A stretch of DNA of 64,000 nucleotides from Diaminobutyricibacter sp049994905. GTDB lineage: Bacteria > Actinomycetota > Actinomycetes > Actinomycetales > Microbacteriaceae. Below are positions 48,591-56,318 of this stretch, piece by piece; the first letter of the stretch is position 1, and every line of letters begins with the position of its first letter. The DNA lies in the NCBI RefSeq assembly GCF_049994905.1, contig NZ_CP188258.1:4092001-4156000 (forward strand), read 5' to 3'. A program made the translations under genes and the position numbers. Under the pieces are notes generated by a model. It saw only the letters and a program-made list of their open reading frames with translations, searched no databases and was not told the DNA's origin.

Positions 48591-49556
48591 ATGCGGACGA
48601 ACAGCCCACTCCCCGACGAGATCGCTCGCTCGCCATTTCTTGTGCGGGAAGCTCGCGCGGCCGGCGTCGCGAGGGGCAGACTGTCGTCGCGCGATCTGCA
48701 GCGGCCGTTCCACGGGGTCCGTGCCACGGGCCTGGACCTGTCGAATCATCGGGATCGGTGTCGGGCACTGCTTCCCCGACTCGATGGCGAAGCCCGCTTC
48801 AGCCACTTTTCGGCGGCCGCGATCCTCCTGGTGCCTCTGCCGCGCAGGATTGCCGACGAGCCCGTGCACATCACCGTGTTCGCACCGCGGCGCGCACCAC
48901 AGCTCCGCGATGTCGTCTCCCATGAGCTCGAGCCGCGTGGCGAATCACTCGCGGCCGTCGACGGGCTGCCGATCGTCGGGCCGGCCGACACGTGGGTGCG
49001 TCTTGCGCCGGCTCTCCGCGAGACCGATCTGGTCGCTGCCGGCGACTTCCTGGTCACCGGCGACGAACCGTACTCGGGGGCTCCGCCCCTCTGCTCGCTC
49101 GACGATCTCCGGGCGGCCGTTCGACGACACGCAGGGGTCCGTGGGCTGGCACGGGCACGACGGGCCCTCGAACTCGTACGCTATGGGCCGCTTTCGCCCA
49201 GGGAGACACGGTTGCGGTTGCTCCTTCTCAGTGCCGGAATGCCCGAACCCGAGCTCAATTTTCGCCTGCGTGCCTCGGATTCACGGACCATGGTCGATCT
49301 GGCCTACCCGGCTGAGCGGGTTGCCGTGGAGTACCAAGGTGGCCATCATCGCACCGACGCGGAGGTGTATGACGATGACATCCTTCGCCGGGAACGACTC
49401 GAGGCCGAGGGCTGGGTGGTCGTGTACGTCACTGCGAGAGAGCTCGATCGCTATCCCGAGCGCCTGATCCGCCGCATCCGCTCGCACCTCACCTTCTCAC
49501 CTGACGCACCGCCGCCCGTCGAGCACAGGGAAAAGCATCCCAAACGCAAATTTTGA
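48591..49556 (+). CDS. DUF559-type PD-(D/E)XK nuclease-like protein with AbiEi-like N-terminus
   Basis: A 321-residue protein. The N-terminus (FLVREARAAGVARGRLSSRDL) resembles the winged-helix part of AbiEi-type proteins, and the C-terminal ~110 residues are a DUF559/Vsr-like nuclease domain: TMVDLAYPAERVAVEYQGGHH has the Asp and Glu-x-Gln of the PD-(D/E)XK fold. The last twelve codons, ending KHPKRKF, are read from hairpin repeat family B copy 2, so the C-terminus is partly repeat-derived. Similar genes are frequent in actinobacterial genomes and their role, antitoxin, nuclease or mobile passenger, is unsettled. ATG at 48591 lies between two hairpin copies. Confidence 0.85.
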   Translation: MRTNSPLPDEIARSPFLVREARAAGVARGRLSSRDLQRPFHGVRATGLDLSNHRDRCRALLPRLDGEARFSHFSAAAILLVPLPRRIADEPVHITVFAPRRAPQLRDVVSHELEPRGESLAAVDGLPIVGPADTWVRLAPALRETDLVAAGDFLVTGDEPYSGAPPLCSLDDLRAAVRRHAGVRGLARARRALELVRYGPLSPRETRLRLLLLSAGMPEPELNFRLRASDSRTMVDLAYPAERVAVEYQGGHHRTDAEVYDDDILRRERLEAEGWVVVYVTARELDRYPERLIRRIRSHLTFSPDAPPPVEHREKHPKRKF

Positions 49557-49581
49557 GGTGTCTTTTCCTGTGCTCGACGGG
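49515..49581. repeat. long hairpin repeat, family B, copy 2
   Basis: CCCGTCGAGCACAGG (49515-49529) and CCTGTGCTCGACGGG (49567-49581) form a perfect 15-bp outer stem, continued by GAAAAGCATCCCAAA against TTTTGAGGTGTCTTTTC with a few mismatches. It contains the stop codon of the DUF559 gene (49554-49556), so the element is partly coding. It sits upstream of the ArsR gene. Confidence 0.8.
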
Positions 49582-49635
49582 CGCAGGACCAGGCGCGGGT
49601 TGCGCAATAGTTAAGTCGGTGCTTTACTAAAGGAC

Positions 49636-49962
49636 ATGCTTAAGCAACCAGCAGAGCTTGACCTGATGTTCCAGGCGCTCGCCGACCCGACACGTCGCGC
49701 GCTCGTCGATCGGATGACGCAGGGTCCCGCATCCGTCTCGGATCTCGCCCGGCCGTTCGCGATGACGCTCGCGGCCATCCTGCAGCACCTCCGTGTGCTC
49801 GAAGAGAGCGGGCTCATCCACACCGAGAAGGAGGGCCGTGTGCGTATCTGCAGGATCGAGCCCGAAGCACTCCGCACCGTCGAAGACTGGATCATCGAGC
49901 GGCGCACCACCTGGGAGCGACGCCTCGACCGCCTCGGCGCGCTGCTCGAAGAAGACGACTGA
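49636..49962 (+). CDS. ArsR family transcriptional regulator
   Basis: A 108-residue ArsR/SmtB-type winged-helix repressor: FQALADPTRRALVDRMTQG, VSDLARPFAMTLAAILQHLRVLEESGLI and the wing EKEGRVRICRIEP. It lacks the Cys metal sites of ArsR and belongs to the branch that often precedes AHSA1/SRPBCC genes, as here. It is followed by an AHSA1 protein and a VOC protein, all on the same strand with short gaps, so the three probably form one operon with self-control. Confidence 0.92.
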   Translation: MLKQPAELDLMFQALADPTRRALVDRMTQGPASVSDLARPFAMTLAAILQHLRVLEESGLIHTEKEGRVRICRIEPEALRTVEDWIIERRTTWERRLDRLGALLEEDD

Positions 49963-50002
49963 CCGACCCATCCACCACCCCTGCAACCGGAAGGACACAC
50001 CC

Positions 50003-50467
50003 ATGACCGAACGCAAACTCACCCACAGCACGTTCACCCTCGAACGCGAATACAAGGCGTCGCCCGCGAAGGTCTTCAAGGCGTTCTCCGACCCCGCGAT
50101 CAAGGCGAAGTGGTTCGAGGCACCCAGCGACGAGTGGCGGCACATCGGCTCGTCGCTCGACTTCCGCGAGGGAGGCCGCGAACACAGCGAAGGCCAGTTC
50201 GGCGAGGGTGGACCGGTCTCGCGCTTCGACGCCTACTACCACGAGGTCGTCGACGACCTCCGCCTCGTCTACGACTACGAGATGCGCGTCGACGGGCAGC
50301 GCCTCTCCGTCTCGCTCGCGTCGATCGAACTCACTCCGACCGCGACGGGAACCCGACTCACGCTGACCGAACAGGGCGTCTACTTCGACGATCTCGACAA
50401 CACCGAACAGCGCAAAGAGGGCACCATCGAACTCCTGGAGTCCCTGGCCACAGCGGTCGAGGACTGA
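50003..50467 (+). CDS. SRPBCC (AHSA1-like) domain protein
   Basis: A 154-residue START/AHSA1-fold protein. STFTLEREYKASPAKVFKAFSDPAIKAKWFEAP is its N-terminal signature (seen as EYKASPAKVFKAFSDP). DLRLVYDYEMRVDGQRLSVSLASIEL and TRLTLTEQGVYFDDLDNTEQRKEGTIELLESLA are typical. It likely binds a small hydrophobic ligand. ATG at 50003 follows GGAAGGA. It is the second gene of an ArsR-led operon. Confidence 0.92.
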   Translation: MTERKLTHSTFTLEREYKASPAKVFKAFSDPAIKAKWFEAPSDEWRHIGSSLDFREGGREHSEGQFGEGGPVSRFDAYYHEVVDDLRLVYDYEMRVDGQRLSVSLASIELTPTATGTRLTLTEQGVYFDDLDNTEQRKEGTIELLESLATAVED

Positions 50468-50487
50468 TCACGAAAGGCCGAAACGCC

Positions 50488-50937
50488 ATGTCAACCATGA
50501 TGTTCGTCAACCTGCCCGTCGAAGACCTCACTGCCTCCCGGGCCTTCTATGCCGCACTCGGCTACACGTTCGACGAGAACTTCTCGGGCGAACAGAACGC
50601 GACTGTCCGCATCAGCGACACCCTCTTCGTGGTGCTGCTGTCCCGTCCCTACTTCGCCACCTACATCACCACCGAGGTGGCGGATGCGCACACGGCGACC
50701 GAGACGATGCTCGGCCTGACCGCCGAAACCCGTGAGGGAGTGGACGAGCTCGTCGACCGGGCGCTCGCGGCGGGCGGCCGGTTCGCGCGTGACACGCACG
50801 ACTACGGGTTCATGTACACGAGGAGTTTCCTCGACCCGGACGGCCACTTCTGGGAGGTCTTCTGGATGGACCCGGCGGCCGCCCAGGACGGCCCGCCCGA
50901 GCGCTTCACCGCCGCCGGCGACCACATCGACGCCTGA
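50488..50937 (+). CDS. VOC family protein
   Basis: A 149-residue VOC-fold protein related to extradiol-dioxygenase-like members: MFVNLPVEDLTASRAFYAALGY starts the fold and FMYTRSFLDPDGHFWEVFWMDP ends it, with DPDGHFWE holding a conserved metal-ligand Glu. The residues fit a lactoylglutathione-lyase-like or resistance protein of unknown ligand. It is the third gene of the ArsR-led set and is followed by hairpin family B copy 3. Confidence 0.9.
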   Translation: MSTMMFVNLPVEDLTASRAFYAALGYTFDENFSGEQNATVRISDTLFVVLLSRPYFATYITTEVADAHTATETMLGLTAETREGVDELVDRALAAGGRFARDTHDYGFMYTRSFLDPDGHFWEVFWMDPAAAQDGPPERFTAAGDHIDA

Positions 50938-50957
50938 CGCGGTCTCCGCGCGCGGCC

Positions 50958-51016
50958 TCGAGCACAGGAAAAAGCACCTCAATCTCGAATTTTGGGGTGC
51001 TTTTTCCTGTGCTCGA
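50958..51016. repeat. long hairpin repeat, family B, copy 3
   Basis: CGAGCACAGGAAAAAGCACC (50959-50978) pairs perfectly with GGTGCTTTTTCCTGTGCTCG (50996-51015), forming at least a 20-bp stem. It is the cleanest copy of the three. It starts about 20 nt after the VOC stop and precedes the two-component genes. A short arm-only fragment (AGGAAAAGCAC) lies at 51045-51055. Confidence 0.82.
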
Positions 51017-51087
51017 CGAAACGGGAGTCTTCCCAAACGCATAGGAAAAGCACAGCGGGCGTTGCGCGGGGTCGCGATACTTGAGGC

Positions 51088-51846
51088 GTGAGCTCCCGGA
51101 ATGCGCGCGGCCCCGCGCCGATCACGTCGACCGCGAACCTGCGGCGTATCGACGGTTCGCCGCTGCGCGTGCTCGTCGTCGACGACGAGGAGCTCCTCGC
51201 CGAAGCGGTCGGTCTCGCGTTCGAGTCCGACGGGTGGGATGTCCGCACCCTGAACCGCGGACGCGAGGTCCTGTTCGCCGCGCGCGAATTCGCCCCCGAC
51301 GTGATCGTGCTCGACATCATGATGCCCGACCTCGACGGCTTCGACGTGCTCGCGCGCGTGCGCAATGACCGTGAAGAGACGCGTGTGCTCTTCCTGACCG
51401 CGATGGACTCCCAGGAGGACCGCCTGGCCGGCCTGCACGCAGGCGGCGACGACTACGTCACGAAGCCGTTCAGCATCGCCGAGCTCATCGCGCGGGCGCG
51501 GAGCCTCGCCCGCAGTTCGACCGGTGTGACGATGGATCCCGTCGACGCCGTGCTGACCGTGGGCGACCTGCAGCTCGACGAGGAGAACCGCCGCACCGTC
51601 CGCAGCGGCGAGAACATCGACCTCACCGCGACCGAGTTCGATCTCCTGCGCTACTTCATGCGCAACCCGCGCCGCGTGCTCAGCAAGGAGCAGATCCTGA
51701 CCGACGTCTGGGGCTTCGACTTCGGCGCGACATCCAACGTCGTCGAAATGTATGTCTCGTACCTGCGTCGCAAGATCGACGCGGGCCGCACTCCGATGAT
51801 CCACACCGTGCGCGGCGCCGGCTACATCCTGAAGCCGGCGACATGA
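51088..51846 (+). CDS. OmpR/PhoB-family response regulator
   Basis: A 252-residue response regulator. The receiver domain (residues 27-140) has VVDDEE, the phosphorylated Asp in VIVLDIMMPD (D76) and DYVTKPFSI. The C-terminal winged helix has LTATEFDLLRYFMRNPRRVLSKEQIL and SNVVEMYVSYLRRKID, with HTVRGAGYILK at the end. GTG at 51088 gives a ~25-residue N-terminal extension before the receiver. Its stop overlaps the histidine kinase start (ATGA), so the pair is coupled. The signal is unknown. Confidence 0.95.
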   Translation: MSSRNARGPAPITSTANLRRIDGSPLRVLVVDDEELLAEAVGLAFESDGWDVRTLNRGREVLFAAREFAPDVIVLDIMMPDLDGFDVLARVRNDREETRVLFLTAMDSQEDRLAGLHAGGDDYVTKPFSIAELIARARSLARSSTGVTMDPVDAVLTVGDLQLDEENRRTVRSGENIDLTATEFDLLRYFMRNPRRVLSKEQILTDVWGFDFGATSNVVEMYVSYLRRKIDAGRTPMIHTVRGAGYILKPAT

Positions 51847-53375
51847 CGCGTCCGCCCGCCCTGAAGCGCCACCGAACCCTGCGCTGGCGCCTCGTCGCCA
51901 TCCTCGCCGGCCTGCTGGCCGTCACCAGCCTCGTGATCGGCATCGTCACCGTGCTCTCCCTGCAGAGCTACCTGCTGGGGCAGGTCGACCAGAACCTGGC
52001 CCAGGCCTCCCAGCGGGCTGTTGACGCGAAAGCCGACCTTCCCCCGCACAGCGACCAGCAACCCGGCACCGGCAGCACCGGCACCGGCAGCACCAACACC
52101 AACACCGACGCCGATCACGATGGCGACCATCCATTCGTCGGCGCCCCGGGTCAGTCCGCGAACACCGTGGTCGCCGTCCTCCGCGACGGAACCTTCATCG
52201 TCCAGGGCTTCACCGACAACCAGGGCAACCAGCACCAGCTGTCGACCGCGGTGAAGACCCAGCTCCGGGCGGTCCCCCGCGACGGAGAACCGCATACGGT
52301 GACCCTCGCCGGGCTGGGCGAGTATCGCGTCGAGAGCACCGCGACAGACGACGGCACCGTCTTCATCACCGGGCTTCCCCTCGAGAGCATGGAGGGAACC
52401 ATCGACCAGCTCGCCCTGGTGATCGGCATCGTCGCGATCGCCGGGTTGCTGCTGGCAGGCGCGGCAGCGGCGGTGAGCGTGCGGCGTGCGCTGCGTCCGT
52501 TGCAGCACGTCGCGGCCACCGCATCCGCTGTCACCGAGCTCACGCTCGACCGCGGCGAGGTGCCTGAGACCATGCGGGTCAGCGAGAAGGACATCGAAGC
52601 CGGCAGTGAGGTCGGACAGGTCGGGTCGGCACTCAACCAACTGCTCGGCCACGTGTCGAACGCTCTCGTCGTGCGGGAGGCCGCCGAGACGAAAGTGAGG
52701 ACGTTCGTGGCGGATGCGAGCCACGAGCTCCGCACACCGCTGGCGACCATCCGCGCGTATGCCGAGCTGTCGCAGCGGAGCTACGACGACGCATCCCCCG
52801 CTCTCCGCCGCAACGTCGACCGCATCGAGTCGGAGGCCGTGCGGATGACGTCACTCGTCGAAGACCTGCTGCTGCTCGCGCGACTCGACTCCGAACCGGA
52901 ATCCGACATGCGTGACGTCGACCTGTCCGCGATGGTGACCGAAGCCGTGATGGATGCCCACCATGCGGGCCCCGACCACGTCTGGCGCATGGAGATGTCC
53001 GAAGACCCGGTGGTGCTCCACGCGGATGGCCGCCAGCTCCGTCAAGTCGTCGTCAACCTGCTCGCCAACGCGCGCGTCCACACCCCGCCCGGCACGACCG
53101 TCGTCACGAGCCTGCGCCGCGCCGGCGACCGCGTCGAGCTCGTCGTGACGGATGACGGACCCGGCATCCCCGCAGACCTGCAGCCGGCCCTGTTCGAACG
53201 TTTCGTGCGCGGCGACGTGTCGCGCTCGCGCACCGCCGGCAGTACGGGCCTCGGCCTCGCCATCGTGCACGCGGTCGCCGAGGCGCACGGCGGAACGGTC
53301 TCTGTCGAGAGCGTTCCCGGCCGCACGGCGTTCCGCGTCTCGCTCCCCGTGCTCCCCGCGGCAACCAACGACTGA
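51843..53375 (+). CDS. sensor histidine kinase
   Basis: A 510-residue membrane histidine kinase, the partner of the preceding regulator. The first helix (about residues 15-40) and the second (about 190-212) enclose an extracellular sensor region containing a Gly/Thr/Ser/Asn/Asp-rich spacer (DQQPGTGSTGTGSTNTNTD). HAMP follows, then HisKA with the phosphoacceptor H294 in ASHELRTPLATIRAY, and the HATPase domain with NLLANARVHTP, DDGPGIP and GSTGLGLAIVHAV. All catalytic boxes are intact. The acidic/His stretch DADHDGDHPF in the sensor domain may bind metal or be flexible linker. Confidence 0.94.
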   Translation: MTRPPALKRHRTLRWRLVAILAGLLAVTSLVIGIVTVLSLQSYLLGQVDQNLAQASQRAVDAKADLPPHSDQQPGTGSTGTGSTNTNTDADHDGDHPFVGAPGQSANTVVAVLRDGTFIVQGFTDNQGNQHQLSTAVKTQLRAVPRDGEPHTVTLAGLGEYRVESTATDDGTVFITGLPLESMEGTIDQLALVIGIVAIAGLLLAGAAAAVSVRRALRPLQHVAATASAVTELTLDRGEVPETMRVSEKDIEAGSEVGQVGSALNQLLGHVSNALVVREAAETKVRTFVADASHELRTPLATIRAYAELSQRSYDDASPALRRNVDRIESEAVRMTSLVEDLLLLARLDSEPESDMRDVDLSAMVTEAVMDAHHAGPDHVWRMEMSEDPVVLHADGRQLRQVVVNLLANARVHTPPGTTVVTSLRRAGDRVELVVTDDGPGIPADLQPALFERFVRGDVSRSRTAGSTGLGLAIVHAVAEAHGGTVSVESVPGRTAFRVSLPVLPAATND

Positions 53376-53376
53376 G

Positions 53377-54762
53377 TCAGCGCAGGGGCACTCGCACGTC
53401 GACCCCGCCCTCGACGGTGAGCCTCGTGCGCATCGACGCGAGGATCGGCGCCGGAACGAATCCGCCGGCGAAGAGCACCTCGCCCTGACGGAACCGCGGC
53501 GCGCGCGCCAGCAGGGCCGGGGGTGCGTAGCCGAAGATCGTGGCGAGTTCGTCGAGGTCCGTGGGCGAGCTCATCTTCATCAGCGCCAGGTTGTCGCACT
53601 GCGAAATGATGCTCGGGTGGATCTTCGACGGCCGCTGCGTCGACAGCAGCAGCCAGAGCCCGAACTTGCGTCCCTCTGCGGCGATCTGGATGATCCGCTC
53701 CCGCACGGCACGGTGCAGCGGGCCGTCGTCGTCCGGAGAGCACAGGTTGTGCGCTTCGTCGATCACGATGAGGATGGGCCGCCGTTCCTCGCGCTTCCTC
53801 CACAGGTCGTCGAGCACCGACATCGCCACGACGAGCTGTTCGTCGGCGTAGGCGAAGCCGCCGAGGTCGAGCACGGTCGCGTCGGGCCGTTCATCGAGGA
53901 TCTCGGTCACCGCGCGGTGTTCCTGCGCCCACACCTCCCAGTCGACGAGTCGCAGGTTCTCGACCCGGAGGGCGAGCGCGTGCGCGGATTCGTCGGCGCT
54001 CGCGCGCAGCCTCGGGATGATCGCATCCGCATCCCCGCTGCCGACCGTGTCTTCGAGGCGCAGCAGGGCGTTGTATTCGACGCGGTCTGCGACCGGGTCG
54101 AGCCGCAGGATCGCGGCCTTGGCGCGCATGGACAGCGAGGTGAAGCGTGCGTACAGCGAGTCCGCCGTCCGGCCGGGACGCAGGACGCGGATGTCACGCT
54201 CCTGCAGGGCGTCCCGCTCTTCGGGCGAGCCCGCGCTGGTCAGTTCGCGCATCCGCACGAAGTCCGCGTTGGGGTCGAAGATCACCATCGGCAGAGCGGC
54301 GTGCACGAGCAGCTGCTCGAGCACCACCCCGAGGGCGTAGGTCTTGCCTGAGCCGCTCTGGCCGCACCAGAAGGTGTGCCGGTTGAAGCGGTTGGGCACG
54401 AGTCGCGCCGGGATGTCCGCGGCCGACTGCAGGGAGCCGACCGCGAGCGCCGCGCCCGCTTCCGAGTGCACCAGGCCGATCGTGTCGGCGTCGGCGGGCG
54501 CGAGTTCGGCGGTCGTGAACGCTGCCGTGGCGCGACGGTCGAGCAGTCCCTCTACGGTGATCGCTGCGAGCAGCGTGCCGGCTCCGGCCAGTTCTCCGCC
54601 CGGTTCGTATTCGAGCGCATCCACCTGGCCGATCTGCACGCGGCCGTTCGGTTCGGTGATGGTGACGAAGCCGCCAGGCACGAACGGTGCAGTGCTGGTG
54701 CCGTCGAATCGGAAGAGGCGCCCGTCGAGCGAGACGGCGATGGTCGCGGATGGTGTTGTCAC
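53377..54762 (-). CDS. HerA/VirB4-like ATP-binding protein (DUF87 type)
   Basis: A 461-residue ATPase of the HerA/FtsK-like hexameric motor superfamily. After an N-terminal HAS-barrel-like region come CGQSGSGKTYALGVVLEQL (Walker A, GQSGSGKT) and PILIVIDEAHNLC (Walker B DEAH), then LLLSTQRPSKIHPSIISQ, the sensor motif of HerA/VirB4. The usual partner nuclease NurA is absent here. Such motors act on DNA ends, in DNA transfer or in defence. GTG at 54762 is chosen from the frame and length. It converges on the histidine kinase gene within 1 nt, so there is no shared terminator space. Confidence 0.85.
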   Translation of the reverse strand: MTTPSATIAVSLDGRLFRFDGTSTAPFVPGGFVTITEPNGRVQIGQVDALEYEPGGELAGAGTLLAAITVEGLLDRRATAAFTTAELAPADADTIGLVHSEAGAALAVGSLQSAADIPARLVPNRFNRHTFWCGQSGSGKTYALGVVLEQLLVHAALPMVIFDPNADFVRMRELTSAGSPEERDALQERDIRVLRPGRTADSLYARFTSLSMRAKAAILRLDPVADRVEYNALLRLEDTVGSGDADAIIPRLRASADESAHALALRVENLRLVDWEVWAQEHRAVTEILDERPDATVLDLGGFAYADEQLVVAMSVLDDLWRKREERRPILIVIDEAHNLCSPDDDGPLHRAVRERIIQIAAEGRKFGLWLLLSTQRPSKIHPSIISQCDNLALMKMSSPTDLDELATIFGYAPPALLARAPRFRQGEVLFAGGFVPAPILASMRTRLTVEGGVDVRVPLR

Positions 54763-55021
54763 GCTTTTGAGGCTATTGCCCGGCGGCTGCCGGGACAACA
54801 GGTCTGGCGCACGCGTTCGCGCCGACGCGCGGCCGGACGCGCGCCCGCACCCCCACCCGCACCCGCGCCGATCGAGTCTCCGCGCGTGGTGCTGACAGAA
54901 GCGACCGTGCCACCTCCGGTCGAGGGTGCGCGTTCCACGGGGCACGCTCGGCCGCAACGGGCACGCTCGGACGCAACGAGGGCGCGCTCGACCGCAACGG
55001 GCGCGCGCTCGGCCGAGAAGG
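54763..55021. other. GC-rich intergenic region with family A repeat array
   Basis: This 259-bp gap lies upstream of the HerA-like gene. Its left part (54800-54890) is made of GC-rich short repeats (CCGCACCC type). Its right part is hairpin family A copy 5 with its tandem extension, just after the permease stop codon. No gene was recognised. Confidence 0.5.
54918..55015. repeat. 3'-end hairpin repeat, family A, copy 5 with tandem units
   Basis: GGTCGAGGGTGC (54918-54929) and GCACGCTCGGCC (54942-54953) flank a 12-nt loop. The right arm is then repeated in tandem: units of about 19-21 bp start at 54942, 54961, 54982 and 55001 (GCACGCTCGGCCGCAACGG and variants). The block ends 6 nt from the stop of the permease gene at 55022. 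This is the largest copy of the family. Confidence 0.7.
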
Positions 55022-56191
55022 CTACAACTGCTGCTTCGCCGGCATCACGACTTCGGTGATGATGAGGTTGATCCCGGCCGAGATGGGGATGGCGACGAGT
55101 GCGCCCGGCAGCCCGAAGAGCGTGCCGCCCGCGAGTGCCGAGATGAGCACCACCGAGCCCGGGATCTTGACCGCCTTGCTCATGACCTTCGGTGTGAGGA
55201 TATATGCCTCGACCTGCATGTAGATGAGCATGAAGATCAGGACCACCAGGCCCGAGGTCGGCGAGTGGATGAAGGCGAGCACCGTCATCACGCACGTCGT
55301 GAGGATGGTGCCGATCAGCGGGATGAGAGTGATGAAGAACGCGAGGATACCGATGAGGAACGCCCCGGGTACCTGCGCGATCAGCAGCAGTATCACGCTG
55401 TAGACCGCATTGAAGAACGCCAGGATGACCATCCCGCTCAGGTACTTGCCGACGTTCTGCAGGATGCGTTCGGTGTACCCCTTGAACGTCTCGCGGCGCG
55501 AGGCGGCGACCAGCCGATATCCCCCCTGCTTGATCGCGTCGTAGGTGCCGACGAAGTAGATCGTCAGGACAGCGATGAAGAAGCCCGACGCGATGCCGTT
55601 GATGATGCTGAAGCCGAGCCCGACAGCGCCGGAGCCGAGGGCGGTCAGGAACTTGGGGTCGCTGACCTCCTTCGCGATCCAGTTCACGACTTGGCCGATG
55701 ACACCGTTCGACGCCGCGTTCGACGGGTCGAACCAGCCCTGCTCCCTGAGGTTGGCCACCTCTTGTGGAATGACGCTGATCAGCGTCTGGATCTGGTTCA
55801 CGATGAGTGGCACGACGACCCAGATGATCCCGACGAGCACGGCGACGATGATGAGGATCACCGTCACGATCGCCCACGTGCGGGTCATGCCGTGGCGCTG
55901 GAAGAACCGCACCAGCGGGTCGAGGCCGACGGTGATGAACATCGCCAGGAAGACCGAGAAGACGATCGTGCGCAGGTTGTACACCGCGAGCCCTGCCGCC
56001 AGCGCCCCCAGGGCGCCGAGGGTCACGATGAAACCCCAGCGCAGCGGGCGCCGGGTGCTGACCGGACCGACCATCGCCTCCGCCGTCGGTCCGGTGCCGA
56101 CCGGTGGCGCCGCGGGCGGGACCGCCGGCACAGTCGCAGGCGCCGCACGCTCGACGCTCGTTGAAGCGGGGGAAACGTTTTCGTCGGTCAT
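55022..56191 (-). CDS. AI-2E family transporter (UPF0118)
   Basis: A 389-residue membrane protein of the AI-2E/TqsA-PerM transporter family. After a Pro/Ala-rich cytosolic N-terminus (PATVPAVPPAAPP) there are two helices, a large soluble/pore-lining segment and five more helices. Hallmarks: FLAMFITVGLDPLVRFFQRHG, LIPLIGTILTTCVM, VEAYILTPKVMSKAV and FGLPGALVAIPISAGINLI. The transported compound is uncertain; members move AI-2, amino acids or ions. ATG at 56191 follows AGAAGGG. It is not clearly in an operon. Confidence 0.92.
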   Translation of the reverse strand: MTDENVSPASTSVERAAPATVPAVPPAAPPVGTGPTAEAMVGPVSTRRPLRWGFIVTLGALGALAAGLAVYNLRTIVFSVFLAMFITVGLDPLVRFFQRHGMTRTWAIVTVILIIVAVLVGIIWVVVPLIVNQIQTLISVIPQEVANLREQGWFDPSNAASNGVIGQVVNWIAKEVSDPKFLTALGSGAVGLGFSIINGIASGFFIAVLTIYFVGTYDAIKQGGYRLVAASRRETFKGYTERILQNVGKYLSGMVILAFFNAVYSVILLLIAQVPGAFLIGILAFFITLIPLIGTILTTCVMTVLAFIHSPTSGLVVLIFMLIYMQVEAYILTPKVMSKAVKIPGSVVLISALAGGTLFGLPGALVAIPISAGINLIITEVVMPAKQQL

Positions 56192-56318
56192 GGTCGTGCC
56201 ACCCTTCTCGGCCGAGAGAACTGCGCCCCCCGGCGGCTCGACACTATCGCGAGCGTTCGGGTGGTTGCACGACTACCATTGGTGAGTCCAGCAGCAACCT
56301 CGTCGAGGAGTCGCGGCC

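Noticed and set aside
48482..51016. Family B hairpins as ends of an insertion sequence
   Set aside because: No transposase gene lies between any two copies and no target duplication was seen. They were therefore listed as hairpin repeats, with mobility left as a hypothesis.
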